The notes: generated by a model not told the origin, from the letters alone. DNA of 64,000 nucleotides from CAKZML01 sp963823435 (GCA_963823435.1 CAWGLN010000002.1:310001-374000); one strand, 5' to 3'. Shown: positions 33,799-43,956, counted from the first letter of the stretch. Numbers and translations: made by a program.

Positions 33799-34466
33799 CA
33801 ATCGCCCCCGCCAACCAGCGGCACAAATCTCACCGCCCCCAGGGATTGCGACTCAAAACCGGATCCCTTGCGGGTGATCTTGACCAATTCCTGGCTGGCG
33901 CGACCGCCCACCGGAATAATCAACCGGCCACCCTCGGCCAGTTGCTGCAACAGCGCCTCGGGCACGACTTCCGGTGCTGCGGCAACCAGGATGGCGTCAA
34001 ATGGCGCTTCTGTAGGCCAACCCTTCCAACCGTCACCCACGCGCATGCGCACACCCCGCAAATTCAGGGAGGCCAGGGTGTTGCGTGCCCGGACCTGCAG
34101 TGGCGCAAGCCTTTCGATGGCGAAGAGCTTACCCACAAGCGGAGCCAGGATGGCGGTCTGGTATCCGCAACCCGAGCCTATTTCAAGAACCTTGTCGGGC
34201 TTGCCATCCTCCAGCAAGGCCTGGGTCATCAGGGCCACAACGTAGGGCTGGGATATGGTCTGGCCATGACCTATCGGCAGGGCGGTGTCCTCGTAAGCCC
34301 GGCTGGCCATTGCCTCATCCATGAACAGGTGACGTGGCACGTTGCAGATCTGGCCCAACACCGCCTCGTTGCTGATGCCCTGCTCACGCAAACGCCGTAC
34401 CAGGCGATCCCGGGTCCTGGCGGAGGTCATGCCTATACCCTGAATCCGGGTGTCTGCACTCTTCAT
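33798..34466 (-). CDS. pcm: Protein-L-isoaspartate O-methyltransferase
   Basis: Pcm methylates isoaspartyl residues to start repair of aged proteins. The 222-residue protein has the SAM motif VLEIGSGCGYQTAILA, the family segments ALPIGHGQTISQPYVVALM and GWPTEAPFDAILVAAA, and ends GGRLIIPVGG plus a short tail. ATG 34466 overlaps the surE stop as ATGA. The surE-pcm-nlpD-rpoS order is that of E. coli. Confidence 0.97.
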   Translation of the reverse strand: MKSADTRIQGIGMTSARTRDRLVRRLREQGISNEAVLGQICNVPRHLFMDEAMASRAYEDTALPIGHGQTISQPYVVALMTQALLEDGKPDKVLEIGSGCGYQTAILAPLVGKLFAIERLAPLQVRARNTLASLNLRGVRMRVGDGWKGWPTEAPFDAILVAAAPEVVPEALLQQLAEGGRLIIPVGGRASQELVKITRKGSGFESQSLGAVRFVPLVGGGD

Positions 34467-35209
34467 TGCGCCAACCACCCGCGAACCACGTCCATCTGCT
34501 GGTGACGAGTCAGGTCTACCAGCAGCGGTGTTATGGAGACACAGCCTTTGCTTATTGCAAAAAAATCCGTACCCGGTCCCGCATCCTGTTCGGATCCGGC
34601 GGATCCGACCCAGAAAATTTCCCGGCCTCGAGGATCCCTCCCCCGGATGACTGGTTCAGCCCGATGACGGTTTCCCAGGCGGGTTACCTCGGCGCCCTTC
34701 AGATCTTCATAGGGCAAGTCAGGAATATTGACATTCAGAATGGTATCGGTGGGCAGGGGGTGCTCGACCAGGCGGGTCACAATCTCTCTTGCGATCCGGG
34801 CTGCAGTATCCAGGTGCCTGGGTTCACCCGCAGTGACCAGGGAAAAAGCGATGGCTGGCAAGCCGAGACAACGCCCTTCCATGGCCGCCGCCACGGTCCC
34901 GGAATACAGCACGTCATCCCCGAGGTTGGCGCCGTCATTGATACCCGACACCACCATGTCCGGATCCGGATCCATCAGGCCGGTAATAGCGAGATGTACG
35001 CAATCCGTGGGCGTACCGTTGACAAAGAAAACACCTTGCTCGGTCTCAACCATACGCAACGGACTATCCAGGGTCAGCGAATTACTGGCCCCGCTGCGAT
35101 TCATTTCCGGCGCAACGATGATAATGTCGCCAAACTCAGCCAGGGCCGAAGCCAGGGCCCGTATCCCCGCAGACCTGTAGCCATCATCGTTACTCACAAG
35201 AATTCGCAA
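34463..35209 (-). CDS. surE: 5'/3'-nucleotidase SurE
   Basis: SurE is a metal-dependent nucleotidase linked to stationary-phase survival. The 248-residue protein starts LRILVSNDDGYRSAGIRAL with the metal-binding Asp pair, then APEMNRSGASNSLT, SGINDGANLGDDVLYSGTV. The start is unusual: TTG at 35209 with a strong GGAGGA seven bases upstream, matching the family N terminus; no ATG is available at the right place, and a frame back to 35275 would add a poor 22-residue leader. Confidence 0.96.
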   Translation of the reverse strand: MRILVSNDDGYRSAGIRALASALAEFGDIIIVAPEMNRSGASNSLTLDSPLRMVETEQGVFFVNGTPTDCVHLAITGLMDPDPDMVVSGINDGANLGDDVLYSGTVAAAMEGRCLGLPAIAFSLVTAGEPRHLDTAARIAREIVTRLVEHPLPTDTILNVNIPDLPYEDLKGAEVTRLGNRHRAEPVIRGRDPRGREIFWVGSAGSEQDAGPGTDFFAISKGCVSITPLLVDLTRHQQMDVVRGWLAQ

Positions 35210-35357
35210 CCCGACTTCCTCCCGTGCTGGTACGGTCGTGGCACTGACATTGCCGACGGCAAATAGACAGCTCAACTACTGATATCATCGTACTGCCCGG
35301 TGTCCACAGACGCGGGCAAGCGGTAACTATACTGGATTCGCCACCGGGAGGACGAGT

Positions 35358-35921
35358 GTGAAAAAACGGCCAGCGCACGAGCCTGCGGCGGAATCTGGCC
35401 ATGAGGACTCCGGGCTTTTTCGTGCTCACGTCGCAGATGCCACCCCGCATGCGGCAAAACCCTTTCTTCCGAAGCGCACCAAGCCGGTCCCGCGGGCGAA
35501 ATTCAAGCGCGCTGATGAAGCCCAGGTGTTGCATGAGAGTCTGGAACTGCAAAGCCTCGAAGGCATCCTGGATAACGGCGACCACCTGAATTATTGCAGG
35601 TCGGGTGTGAGCGATCAGATTCTGCGCAAATTGCGCGGGGGCCGTTTCAGCGTGCAAGCGGAGCTCGACCTGCATGGTCTTAACGTAGCCAGGGCGCGGG
35701 AGGAACTGAACGATTTCCTGGCTGAATGCCGGCGGGAACACCTGGGCTGTGTCAGAGTAATCCACGGCAAGGGGCTGCGTTCCGGACACACCGGCCCGGT
35801 ACTCAAATTCAAAGTCGCGCTGTGGCTGAAACAAGCCAGTTATGTCGTGGCCTACACCTCGGCCAGACCGGTTGACGGCGGCACCGGCGCGCTTTACGTA
35901 CTGCTGGAGCGGATACGCTAG
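35358..35921 (+). CDS. Smr domain protein
   Basis: A 187-residue protein with a charged N-terminal region and a C-terminal Smr domain (about 95-187): AELDLHGLNVARAREELNDF, the RVIHGKGLRSGHTGPVLK loop, and YTSARPVDGGTGALYVLL. Smr domains are nucleases acting on RNA or branched DNA; related YfcN/SmrB cleaves mRNA at collided ribosomes, though assignment to that role is inference. Start GTG 35358 has GGGAGG upstream. Its stop TAG is formed from TA plus the first G of the next repeat. Divergent from surE. Confidence 0.85.
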   Translation: MKKRPAHEPAAESGHEDSGLFRAHVADATPHAAKPFLPKRTKPVPRAKFKRADEAQVLHESLELQSLEGILDNGDHLNYCRSGVSDQILRKLRGGRFSVQAELDLHGLNVARAREELNDFLAECRREHLGCVRVIHGKGLRSGHTGPVLKFKVALWLKQASYVVAYTSARPVDGGTGALYVLLERIR

Positions 35922-36013
35922 GGTGCCTCTGATTAACCCTGGACGAAGTGGATTGCAGGCGAAAGGATTCGGATTCAAGGCGCCAATAGCACGTAATAGT
36001 GAAGCTCGCGAAG
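35921..36013 (+). repeat. 160-bp dispersed element, left half only
   Basis: The copy starts GGGTGCCTCTGATT after TA, continues through GGACGAAGTGGATTG and CGTAATAGT, and stops being recognisable after GCTCGCGAAG. The following 83 bases before truD show no clear match, but the truD stop lies in CCCTAG, as at intact right ends. It separates the convergent smr and truD genes. Confidence 0.8.
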
Positions 36014-36096
36014 TGAGCTGGCTGGAGAATTTGGGCAAAGCGCTAGTTGTGCAGTGCAGCCACAGGTCGCAGGCTCACGCGCGGGTCTGCGCGTCC

Positions 36097-37165
36097 CTAG
36101 GCTTCGTTACTGCGACGGTTCGCTTCCCTGTAACTCAGCAACTCTCGCAACACTGCCGTGGCAAAACAGCCGCTGGGCAGGGTAAAAGACAACTCCATGG
36201 TCTGGTCCTCAATGCGCCACTGCAAATCCGGCAGCTTCAGGACCAGGCGCCGCCGGTCCGCTTTTACCCGCGAGGCGCACAGGCCATCTACCCAGTGGGA
36301 GTAGCCGGCGAGCACTTCCTGCTCCAGCGCACCCGCCAGACCACCGGCTTGCATCGCCGACTCCCCTGCCAGCGGACCGCTGGGTCCTATATCACCCGAA
36401 GCAAGCCTGTCCTGAAGAGTTTGGTCGATCTCTTCGGCCAGGAACACGCTGCGACTCCCTTCCAGCATCGACCAGTTCACCAGGTAGCAGGATATTCCAG
36501 CTACCCTCCCGGATCCGTCTAGCCAGGACCTCGTTAAACAGCGCTGACCGGGCTGCCGAAAAAGCAAATTCACGTTCGTTCCGGTGCCAACGCCTGCGGG
36601 GATCTGACAGCACCCGCTGGGCCAGTGCCAGGTTGCCCATGTCGCGGCCAAAACGTTGCTCGCCGAAATAATTTGGCACGCCACCCCGGACCACCACTTG
36701 TAGCCGTCTTTCCAGCTCCCGGCGATCCCCTTGCAGCTCCCTCACACGCAGCTGGAACCGGTTGCCCTGGTGTGAGCCGCGCCGTAACTTGCGCCGGTGC
36801 CGGGTTGCGGCCAATACCTTGAACCCTTCGCTCTCCCATCCCGACCATTGTTCACAGCTCCCGCCACTTGCGGGCACGGAAAAATACTGCCGGGTGATCG
36901 CCCATCGGTCTTTTAGCCCTGAAAATCCCAGGTCCCGTGGCTGCAATCCGGCCTGGCGCGCAAGCTGACCGGCCACCCAGTTGGTATTGCAGTCAGTTTT
37001 CTCCACCCACAACAACAGGTGATCACCCTCGCCGTCCGGCTCAAAGCCCAGGATTTCATCGACCTGGAAATCTGCACTCTCGCGGCGAATAACACCGCTC
37101 GCGTCTGGCGGACCCAGCGCTCGCGTATCGAACCAGGAAAAAACGGGCAAGGTGTCTGTCATCAC
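36097..37165 (-). CDS. truD: tRNA pseudouridine(13) synthase, frameshifted
   Basis: TruD makes pseudouridine 13 in tRNA-Glu. The N-terminal frame shows the family N terminus (DFQVDEILGFEPDGEGDHLLL), the catalytic motif GLKDRWAITRQYF and NYFGEQRFGRD. After PGELV the frame breaks. One base removed near 36469 continues as MLEGSRSVFLAEEID and runs to ELLSYREANRRSNEA, giving 355 residues, close to the family length. The extra base is probably an error. truD normally follows ispD-ispF; here it follows ftsB and a repeat remnant. Confidence 0.92.
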
Positions 37166-37233
37166 GAGTGTACCCGCAAGTTGGCGGCCGCCGGGGGCCT
37201 TGGTCCGGTTAAGAAATTTATTGCGCCTAGGGC

Positions 37234-37248
37234 AAATCAGAGGCTCTC
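37234..37248 (+). repeat. Remnant right terminus of the 160-bp element
   Basis: Fifteen bases, AAATCAGAGGCTCTC, followed by TAG, correspond to the right end of the family. The complement of CTA at 37248-37250 is the ftsB stop, so again a terminal G plus TA forms the stop codon. Only this fragment remains, at the place where ispD and ispF usually lie. Confidence 0.55.
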
Positions 37249-37550
37249 TAGGGCGATTCGTCTTCGTCCTTTTTCTTGACCGGCTCTGCCAGGAAAATCA
37301 GTTGCTCATCGGCCTTGATCATACCCAGCTCACTACGTGCCCTTTCCTCCACCGCCGCAGTGCCTTCCTTGAGGTCTCTGACCTCGGCCTCCAGCGCGTC
37401 ATTGCGTTCCCGCAATCTCGTGTTTTCCTCGACCTGGGCATCTACCTCCCGATGCAGACGCCACAATTCAGGCACCCCGCTATCCCCCAGCCACAGCCTG
37501 ATCTGCAGGGCCAGCAATAACAGCAGCAGAATTGCCGCGATCAGCCGCAT
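37248..37550 (-). CDS. ftsB: Cell division protein FtsB
   Basis: FtsB is a small bitopic protein of the FtsQLB complex that controls septal wall synthesis. The 100-residue product starts MRLIAAILLLLLLALQIRLW, one membrane span, then a leucine-zipper-like coiled coil (VDAQVEENTRLRERNDALEA) and the conserved segment RARSELGMIK. It follows eno with only 4 bases between, the conserved eno-ftsB pair. Confidence 0.94.
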   Translation of the reverse strand: MRLIAAILLLLLLALQIRLWLGDSGVPELWRLHREVDAQVEENTRLRERNDALEAEVRDLKEGTAAVEERARSELGMIKADEQLIFLAEPVKKKDEDESP

Positions 37551-37554
37551 AACA

Positions 37555-38841
37555 TCACGGCAGACGTATCGGGAACGCGCTGCGGCCCGCATAGGCGGCG
37601 TCCGCTCCCAGCTGTTCCTGAATGCGCAGCAACTGGTTGTACTTGGCCAGCCTGTCCGAGCGGGACATGGAGCCGGTCTTTATCTGCGAGGCAGTGGTTG
37701 CCGCCGCAATGTCAGCGATGGTGCTGTCCTCGGTTTCACCTGAACGATGGGAAATCACAGCGGCATAGCCGGCTTCTTCCGCCATGCCAATTGCTTCCAG
37801 AGTCTCGGTCAGGGTGCCAATCTGATTCGGCTTGATCAGGATGGCATTTGCCACCTCCAGCGAAATTCCCCTGGCCAGGATTTCCGTGTTGGTAACAAAA
37901 AGATCATCACCCACAATCTGTACGCGATCGCCGAGGCGGCGGGTCAGAATCTGCCACCCATCCCAGTCACTCTCGTCCATACCGTCTTCAATGGTGACGA
38001 TCGGGTAGCGGTCGACCAGGTCGGCCAGGTAGTCGCAAAATTCCTCAGAGGTGAAGCTGCGTCCTTCAGACTCAAGATGATAACGACCGTCCTTGTAAAA
38101 CTCGCTACTGGCCACGTCCAGCCCCAGGAACACCTGCTCACCGGCCTTGTACCCGGCCCGTTCAATAGCCACCAATATCGTTTGCAGGGCTTCCTCGTTG
38201 GAGGCCAGGTCCGGGGCGAAACCGCCCTCATCCCCTACTGCGGTATTCAGACCTTTCTCCTTGAGCACTGTACGCAGCGCATGGAATATCTCGGCACCGC
38301 AGCGCAGCGCCTCCGAGAAGCTGTCCACACCCACCGGCAGGACCATAAATTCCTGGATATCCACGCTGTTGTCGGCGTGAGCACCGCCGTTGATGATGTT
38401 CATCATGGGCACCGGCAGCGTCTTGGCGCCAGGTCCGCCCAGGTAGGCGTACAGTGGCAGACCCGCCTGGGCAGCGGCGGCATGCGCAGCCGCCAGTGAT
38501 ATCGCCAGGATGGCGTTGGCGCCCAGGCGTGACTTGTTGGGCGTGCCATCCAGGTCGCACATCCTCTCATCAAGCGCACGCTGGTCTGTGACATCCATAC
38601 CCAGGAGTGCATCGCGAAGTTCGCCGTTAATGTTGGCGACCGCTTTCAGCACGCCCTTTCCCAGGTAGCGTTTCTTGTCACCGTCACGCAATTCGACCGC
38701 CTCCCGGCTTCCGGTCGATGCACCGGACGGTACGGCGGCGCGGCCACTGACGCCCGAACTCAGCAAGACGTCGGCTTCCACCGTGGGATTACCACGTGAA
38801 TCAATAATTTCACGGCCACGAATATCGACGATAAGGGTCAT
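37555..38841 (-). CDS. eno: Enolase
   Basis: Enolase interconverts 2-phosphoglycerate and phosphoenolpyruvate and is a degradosome component in relatives. The 428-residue protein begins MTLIVDIRGREIIDSRGNPT. It has the catalytic Glu region GDEGGFAPDL, metal ligands in EDGMDESDW and VGDDLFVTN, the base Lys in LIKPNQIGTLTET, and the signature VISHRSGETEDSTIAD. ATG 38841 has AGGAG upstream. The family length is matched. Confidence 0.98.
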   Translation of the reverse strand: MTLIVDIRGREIIDSRGNPTVEADVLLSSGVSGRAAVPSGASTGSREAVELRDGDKKRYLGKGVLKAVANINGELRDALLGMDVTDQRALDERMCDLDGTPNKSRLGANAILAISLAAAHAAAAQAGLPLYAYLGGPGAKTLPVPMMNIINGGAHADNSVDIQEFMVLPVGVDSFSEALRCGAEIFHALRTVLKEKGLNTAVGDEGGFAPDLASNEEALQTILVAIERAGYKAGEQVFLGLDVASSEFYKDGRYHLESEGRSFTSEEFCDYLADLVDRYPIVTIEDGMDESDWDGWQILTRRLGDRVQIVGDDLFVTNTEILARGISLEVANAILIKPNQIGTLTETLEAIGMAEEAGYAAVISHRSGETEDSTIADIAAATTASQIKTGSMSRSDRLAKYNQLLRIQEQLGADAAYAGRSAFPIRLP

Positions 38842-38888
38842 CAGGTGTTCTCCTGGGGCGATCGCCCGGATGGTCATCGCGGCGGGAC

Positions 38889-39728
38889 TCAGAGGCCCAG
38901 GCGCGACTCTTCAAATTCCCTGGACTTCACCAGCCTGTCCAGTTCACACAGTGTTTCAAGTAAAGGGCGCATGCGGTCAAGCGGCCAGGCATTGGGGCCA
39001 TCGCTCAAGGCCTTCTCCGGATCGGGGTGGGTTTCCATGAACAGGCCGGAAACCCCCGCCGCTACGGCCGCCCTGGCCAACACGGGTACAAATTCCCTTT
39101 GCCCGCCTGAGGAAGTGCCCTTGCCACCTGGCAATTGCACCGAGTGGGTACCGTCAAACACCACCGGGGCGCCGGTGGAGCGCATCACTGCCAATGAGCG
39201 CATATCCGAGACCAGGTTGTTATACCCAAAAGTAAAACCCCGCTCGCACACCATGATTTGCTGATTACCGGTGGAGCGGGCCTTGTCGACCACGTTGCCC
39301 ATCTCCCAGGGAGACAGGAACTGGCCTTTTTTGATGTTCACCGGAATGCCCTGGCTGGCAACGTTCAGGATGTAATTCGTCTGCCTGCACAGGAAGGCCG
39401 GTGTTTGCAGGACATCCACCACGCTGGCGACCTCCGCCAGGGGCGTGTCCTCATGTACATCTGTCAGCACGGGCACACCGATCTGGCGCTTGACCTCGGC
39501 CAGGATGCGCAGTCCCTCTTCCATTCCCGGACCACGAAAACTGCCACGCGAGGAACGGTTGGCCTTGTCGAAGGACGATTTGTAAATAAAGCCGATACCC
39601 AATCCGGCGGTAAGTTCTTTCAGGTGACCGGCCGTATCCAGGGCCAGTTGCTCACTTTCCACCACACAGGGTCCGGCTATCAGGAACAGGGGGTGATCTA
39701 TACCCACTTCAAATCCACAAAGTCTCAT
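38889..39728 (-). CDS. kdsA: 3-deoxy-D-manno-octulosonate 8-phosphate synthase
   Basis: KdsA condenses arabinose 5-phosphate with PEP to make Kdo8P for the lipopolysaccharide core. The 279-residue protein has LFLIAGPCVVESEQL, YKSSFDKANRSS (with the essential Asn of metal-independent enzymes in the ANRS motif), LTDVHED, and DGTHSVQLPGG. ATG overlaps the corrected pyrG stop by four bases, fixing the pyrG-kdsA-eno operon. Confidence 0.98.
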   Translation of the reverse strand: MRLCGFEVGIDHPLFLIAGPCVVESEQLALDTAGHLKELTAGLGIGFIYKSSFDKANRSSRGSFRGPGMEEGLRILAEVKRQIGVPVLTDVHEDTPLAEVASVVDVLQTPAFLCRQTNYILNVASQGIPVNIKKGQFLSPWEMGNVVDKARSTGNQQIMVCERGFTFGYNNLVSDMRSLAVMRSTGAPVVFDGTHSVQLPGGKGTSSGGQREFVPVLARAAVAAGVSGLFMETHPDPEKALSDGPNAWPLDRMRPLLETLCELDRLVKSREFEESRLGL

Positions 39729-41372
39729 ACCCGGGATCCCTCGGCTGCCTTCTGTTCATGGTAGGCACGAGCCGCGCTCACGAAGCCCGAGAACAGCGGG
39801 TGACCATCCCGTGGCGTGGAGGTGAACTCGGGGTGAAACTGGCAAGCCAGGAACCAGGGGTGATCGGGCAATTCCACGATCTCCACCAGACCGTCGGCCG
39901 AACGGCCCGAAAAAACGCAGCCCGGCCTGCGCCATGTCTTCGAGGTAATTGTTATTGAATTCATAGCGATGACGATGTCTTTCCATCACATTTTCCGACC
40001 CGTAGGTCAGGGCCGCCAGACTGCCTGGCTCAAGCAGGGCCTCCTGGGCGCCCAGGCGCATGGTCCCGCCCAGGTCTGAATCCTTGCTGCGAGCCTGCAG
40101 ACCGTGATACTGATCCTGCCATTCCGTGATCAGGGCAATCACGTGATTCTCGCTGGGGACCCGGAATTCTGAACTGTTAGCATCCTCAATACCCATCACA
40201 TGCCGGGCGAATTCAATCACTGCAACCTGCATACCCAGGCAAATACCCAGGTAGGGAATATGGTTCTCTCGAGCCAGGCGCACAGCCTGGATCTTGCCTT
40301 CAATACCGCGCTCACCGAATCCGCCGGGCACCAGGATGGCGTCCATACCATCCAGTATTCCCAGGCCCTCGGTCTCGATGGACTCGGCTTCCAGATAGTG
40401 AATGTTCACCCGCGTCCGGGTATGCACACCGGCATGCACCAGGGCCTCGGTCAGGGAAATGTAGGCATCCCTGAGGTCCATGTACTTGCCCACCATGGCG
40501 ATGTTCACCTCGGCCTCCGGATTCTGCTTGGCTTCCACCACTGCGTCCCAGTCGCTCAGGTCAACCGGCGGCACATCCAGACGCAGTTTTTCCACCACGA
40601 TCTCGTCCAGGCATTGCTCATGCAGCATGCGGGGAATCTTGTACAGGTCGTCGGCGTCGCGAGCGGAAATGACTGCCCGCTCTTCGACGTTGGTAAACAA
40701 GGCGATCTTGCGTCGATGTTCATCGGGCAAATACTTCTCGGAGCGGCAGATCAGGATATCCGGCTGAATACCGATAGAACGCAATTCCTTGACCGAGTGC
40801 TGGGTCGGCTTGGTCTTGATCTCCGATGAAACGGCGATGTAAGGCACCAGGGTCAGGTGGATGTAAATCGCGCGCTCGCGCCCCAACTCCACACCCAGCT
40901 GGCGTATCGCCTCCATAAACGGCAGGGACTCGATGTCACCCACGGTGCCGCCAATTTCAACCATGCACACGTCCGCGTCGCCGGCGCCCAGCTTCACGCA
41001 ACGCTTGATCTCGTCGGTAATATGCGGGATCACCTGCACCGTGCCACCCAGGTAGTCCCCGCGGCGTTCTTTTTCGATGACGCTGAGATAGATTCTGCCA
41101 GTGGTAAAATTGCTGTTGCGACTGGTTTTGGTGCGTACAAAGCGCTCGTAATGACCCAGGTCCAGGTCGGTTTCGGCACCGTCTGCGGTAACGAAGACCT
41201 CGCCATGCTGGAAGGGACTCATGGTTCCCGGATCCACGTTGATATAGGGATCCAGCTTGATCATGCTGATCTTCAGGCCACGCGCCTCAAGAATCGCGGC
41301 CAGCGACGCTGCCGTGATTCCTTTACCCAAAGATGAGACCACACCGCCGGTAACAAAAACAAAACGGGTCAT
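39725..41372 (-). CDS. pyrG: CTP synthase, frameshifted near 3' end
   Basis: PyrG aminates UTP to CTP using glutamine. The synthetase domain starts MTRFVFVTGGVVSSLGKGI with the P-loop; the class I glutamine amidotransferase domain has LVPGGFGERGIEGK and the nucleophile in LGICLGMQ. After AQAGLRF the frame goes wrong. Dropping one A from the six-A run at 39910-39915 (plus strand) continues SGRSADGLVEIVELPDHPWF and CQFHPEFTSTPRDGHPLF with the last catalytic His-Glu. Corrected length 548, with its stop overlapping kdsA. A homopolymer sequencing error is the likely cause. Confidence 0.96.
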
Positions 41373-41460
41373 GTAGAAGTTCCGCCTAAAGAAATAATGT
41401 GCCGTGCGCACACTGCAAGACGGGGTTCTAAGTTACCAGAAGGCCCCGGAAGCGACAACG

Positions 41461-41478
41461 AAAAAGCCCGATCAGGGC
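41461..41478 (-). terminator. Short rho-independent terminator after tilS
   Basis: On the minus strand GCCC-TGATC-GGGC is followed by TTTTT, 63 bases past the tilS stop and about 90 bases before pyrG. The stem is only four base pairs, so strength is uncertain, but it fits separation of accA-tilS from pyrG-kdsA-eno-ftsB. Confidence 0.4.
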
Positions 41479-41540
41479 GCAGTTAGCGGCCTGATACAGG
41501 AAATTCTTTCCACTCCCTGGCCAATTCGCGCTGAGCAGGG

Positions 41541-42902
41541 TCACAAAAGCAGCCTTGGCTTCCCTTCCCAACGCAAGGACAGGGCCGCTTGCCCCTCGAT
41601 TGGGGCAAAGGCCTGGTCCACCCAGAGCGCGCCGACGGCGGCCAGTCGGCCATCCACATAGAGCATGGGGATGTGCCCCCTGACCCATGGCAGGACACCG
41701 ACTTCCTGGTAGAGCTCGCGTAAACCGCGACTACCCTGGCGCCCGACCAGGCGCAGGCGTTCTCCACCCTGCCTGAAGCGAATATCCAGTTGCCCGCCGC
41801 GCAATGCATCCCGATCCAGACCGGGGTCCGGACCGGGACCCTGCCCGGCGACCAGGCTCAATTGTCCCAGACCGTGAGGAAGAAGCAGTGGCGTGTCTCC
41901 CGACCACTGGAGAATCCCGGACGGAGACGCCGGTACGGCATCCAGTGCGAACAGTCTGTCGCGATAGCGGCGAAACTCGCCACCCTTCCAGGCCAGGCGA
42001 GGAAGCGCCTGCTCGCGGGCTTCAAGAACCTGCTCCCTGACCAGGCCCAGCACGTGGGCCGGTGGTGTTGGCAGCCCGCGCAGGGTAACCCAGTAACGCA
42101 GCAAGTTGGCCAGGCGGGCCGTGTCCAGCGCCAGCAGCGCGGGCACAAGCAATTCCTCACCCCTGGCGCAGTGTCGCAGGTCTTCCGCCGCCAGCTGCGT
42201 AAGCAAACCCTGGGCCTGTGCACAATAGCGTGCGCTGCGGGATGCCGCGCGGGCCGCCGCGGGCCACCGTTGTTTCAGCGACGGAAGCACCTGGTGGCGC
42301 AGATAGTTGCGATCGAAGCCGAGGTCCTGGTTGCCAGGCTCCTCTATCCACTCCAGGTGCTCATTCTGCGCCCAGTTGAGCAGCGCCTGCACGGGGAAAC
42401 TCCAGCAGAGGCCTGTAGTGGCGGCCCGGGCCCAGGCTCGCCAGTACCGGCATGGCTGCCAGGCCTGCCACCCCCGCGCCACGCATCAGTTGCAGCATCA
42501 GCGTTTCCAGTTGGTCATCCTGGTGATGACCGGTCACCAGGATTTCCCCTGGCGACATGGCTTCAGCGATGGCCCGGTACCTGGCGCGGCGGGCGCAGTC
42601 CTCCAGGCTCTGTCCACCGGCGCGCTTGACCGACACCCGCAACACCTCGAAGGGACAACCCACTGCCAGGGCATTCGCCCGGGCGGCCTCCGTCCAGGTC
42701 TCGGCGTCCGGGTAAAGCCCGTGGTGCACATGCAAGGCGCGAAGTTGCTGGCCGTTATCCCTGCCCCAGAATTCGGGACAAGGCATGCAAGGCAACGGTC
42801 GAATCCAGTCCTGCGCTCAAGGCCACGCACCAGCGTTCCGGTAACCGGGCACCGAGGTGAGCGTGAATACTGGCTTGAAAGGGCCTCGGGCCGGAAGGAC
42901 AT
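41541..42902 (-). CDS. tilS: tRNA(Ile)-lysidine synthetase, three frameshifts
   Basis: TilS modifies C34 of tRNA-Ile(CAU) to lysidine, an essential step. The PP-loop is present as ALSAGLDSTVALHAL (the usual SGGxDS has Ala), followed by LRALHVHHGLYPDA, VTGHHQDDQLETLMLQLMRG, RPLLEFPVQALLNWA and FDRNYLRHQVLPSLKQRWP, then a C-terminal domain. Three single-base insertions break the frame: one in GGG 42881-42883, one in CCCC 42764-42767 and one in GGGG 42393-42396 (plus strand). Removing them gives 452 residues from ATG 42902. All three lie in homopolymer runs. Confidence 0.92.
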
Positions 42903-42912
42903 GACTGCCCTC

Positions 42913-43872
42913 TCAGGCCTCCCGGTAGCGGCCAAAGTCCCGAATGCGCAGGTTGCGCGATTCAACCAACTTGTCCGTGGGAATGGCCTGTAAATCGTTC
43001 AGGTGTTTCAGCAGCGTGGTCTTGAGGACTTCGCTCATGCTATCGATGTCCCGGTGAGCGCCGCCAAGCGGTTCCTTGACAATCTCATCCACCAGACCCA
43101 GTTCTGCCAGGCGCTGGGCGGTAAGCCCCAGGGATTCGGCCGCCGCCTCGGCCTTGTCGGCGCTTTTCCACAAAATGGAGGCACAGCCCTCCGGCGATAT
43201 CACCGAGTAGATGCTGTACTCCAGCATCAGCAGACGGTCACCCACTCCGATGGCCAGTGCACCGCCGGAACCACCCTCGCCAATCACCACCGCAATCAGG
43301 GGCGTCTTCAGGGTCGCCATCACGAACAGGTTACGCGCGATGGCCTCGCTTTGACCGCGCTCCTCGGCGCCAACACCGGGATACGCCCCCGGGGTATCAA
43401 TCAGGGTAATGATCGGCAACTTGAATCTCTCGGCCATCTTCATCAGACGCATGGCCTTTCGATAACCCTCGGGTCTGGGCATACCGTAGTTGCGCTGTAC
43501 ACGCTCCTTGGTGTCCCTGCCTTTTTGCTGGCCGATGACCATCACCGGAATGCCTTCCAGGCGAGCCAGGCCGCCGACCATCGCCGCATCATCGGCATAC
43601 ATACGATCACCGTGCAACTCCTGGAAGTCGTCGAATACGGTGTCCAGGTAGTCCAGCGTGTATGGACGCAGCGGATGACGCGCCAACTGGGCAATTTGCC
43701 AGGACGACAGCGTCGAGAAAATATTCTTGGTCAGCACCTTGCTCTTGCCCTTGAGCCGTTGAATCTCGGCGCTGAGGTTGACCTCGGAATCGTCACCTAC
43801 AAAGCGCAACTGCTCAATCTTGGCTTCCAGCTCAGCTATCGGCTGCTCAAAATCCAGGAATTTCAAATCCAT
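42913..43872 (-). CDS. accA: Acetyl-CoA carboxylase carboxyltransferase subunit alpha
   Basis: AccA with AccD transfers the carboxyl group from biotin to acetyl-CoA. The 319-residue protein starts MDLKFLDFEQPIAELEAKIE, and shows HPLRPYTLDYLDTVFDDFQE, GQQKGRDTKERVQRNYGMP, DTPGAYPGVGAEERGQSEAI and GEGGSGGALAIGVGDRLLM. It is followed by tilS after 10 bases and preceded by dnaE with a repeat between. Confidence 0.98.
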   Translation of the reverse strand: MDLKFLDFEQPIAELEAKIEQLRFVGDDSEVNLSAEIQRLKGKSKVLTKNIFSTLSSWQIAQLARHPLRPYTLDYLDTVFDDFQELHGDRMYADDAAMVGGLARLEGIPVMVIGQQKGRDTKERVQRNYGMPRPEGYRKAMRLMKMAERFKLPIITLIDTPGAYPGVGAEERGQSEAIARNLFVMATLKTPLIAVVIGEGGSGGALAIGVGDRLLMLEYSIYSVISPEGCASILWKSADKAEAAAESLGLTAQRLAELGLVDEIVKEPLGGAHRDIDSMSEVLKTTLLKHLNDLQAIPTDKLVESRNLRIRDFGRYREA

Positions 43873-43956
43873 AGGAGAATGTTCTTTAGTTTGATCGCCT
43901 AAACACTAACCTCAACACCTGTCCGAGACAAGCACTACCGGGGGCCCACAGCCCAA

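Noticed and set aside
35190..36038. 282-codon minus-strand frame across smr and a repeat
   Set aside because: It covers the recognisable Smr gene on the other strand and starts inside the repeat.
36014..36096. Right half of the repeat upstream of truD's stop
   Set aside because: Only the final CCCTAG resembles the family; the intervening bases do not align by eye.
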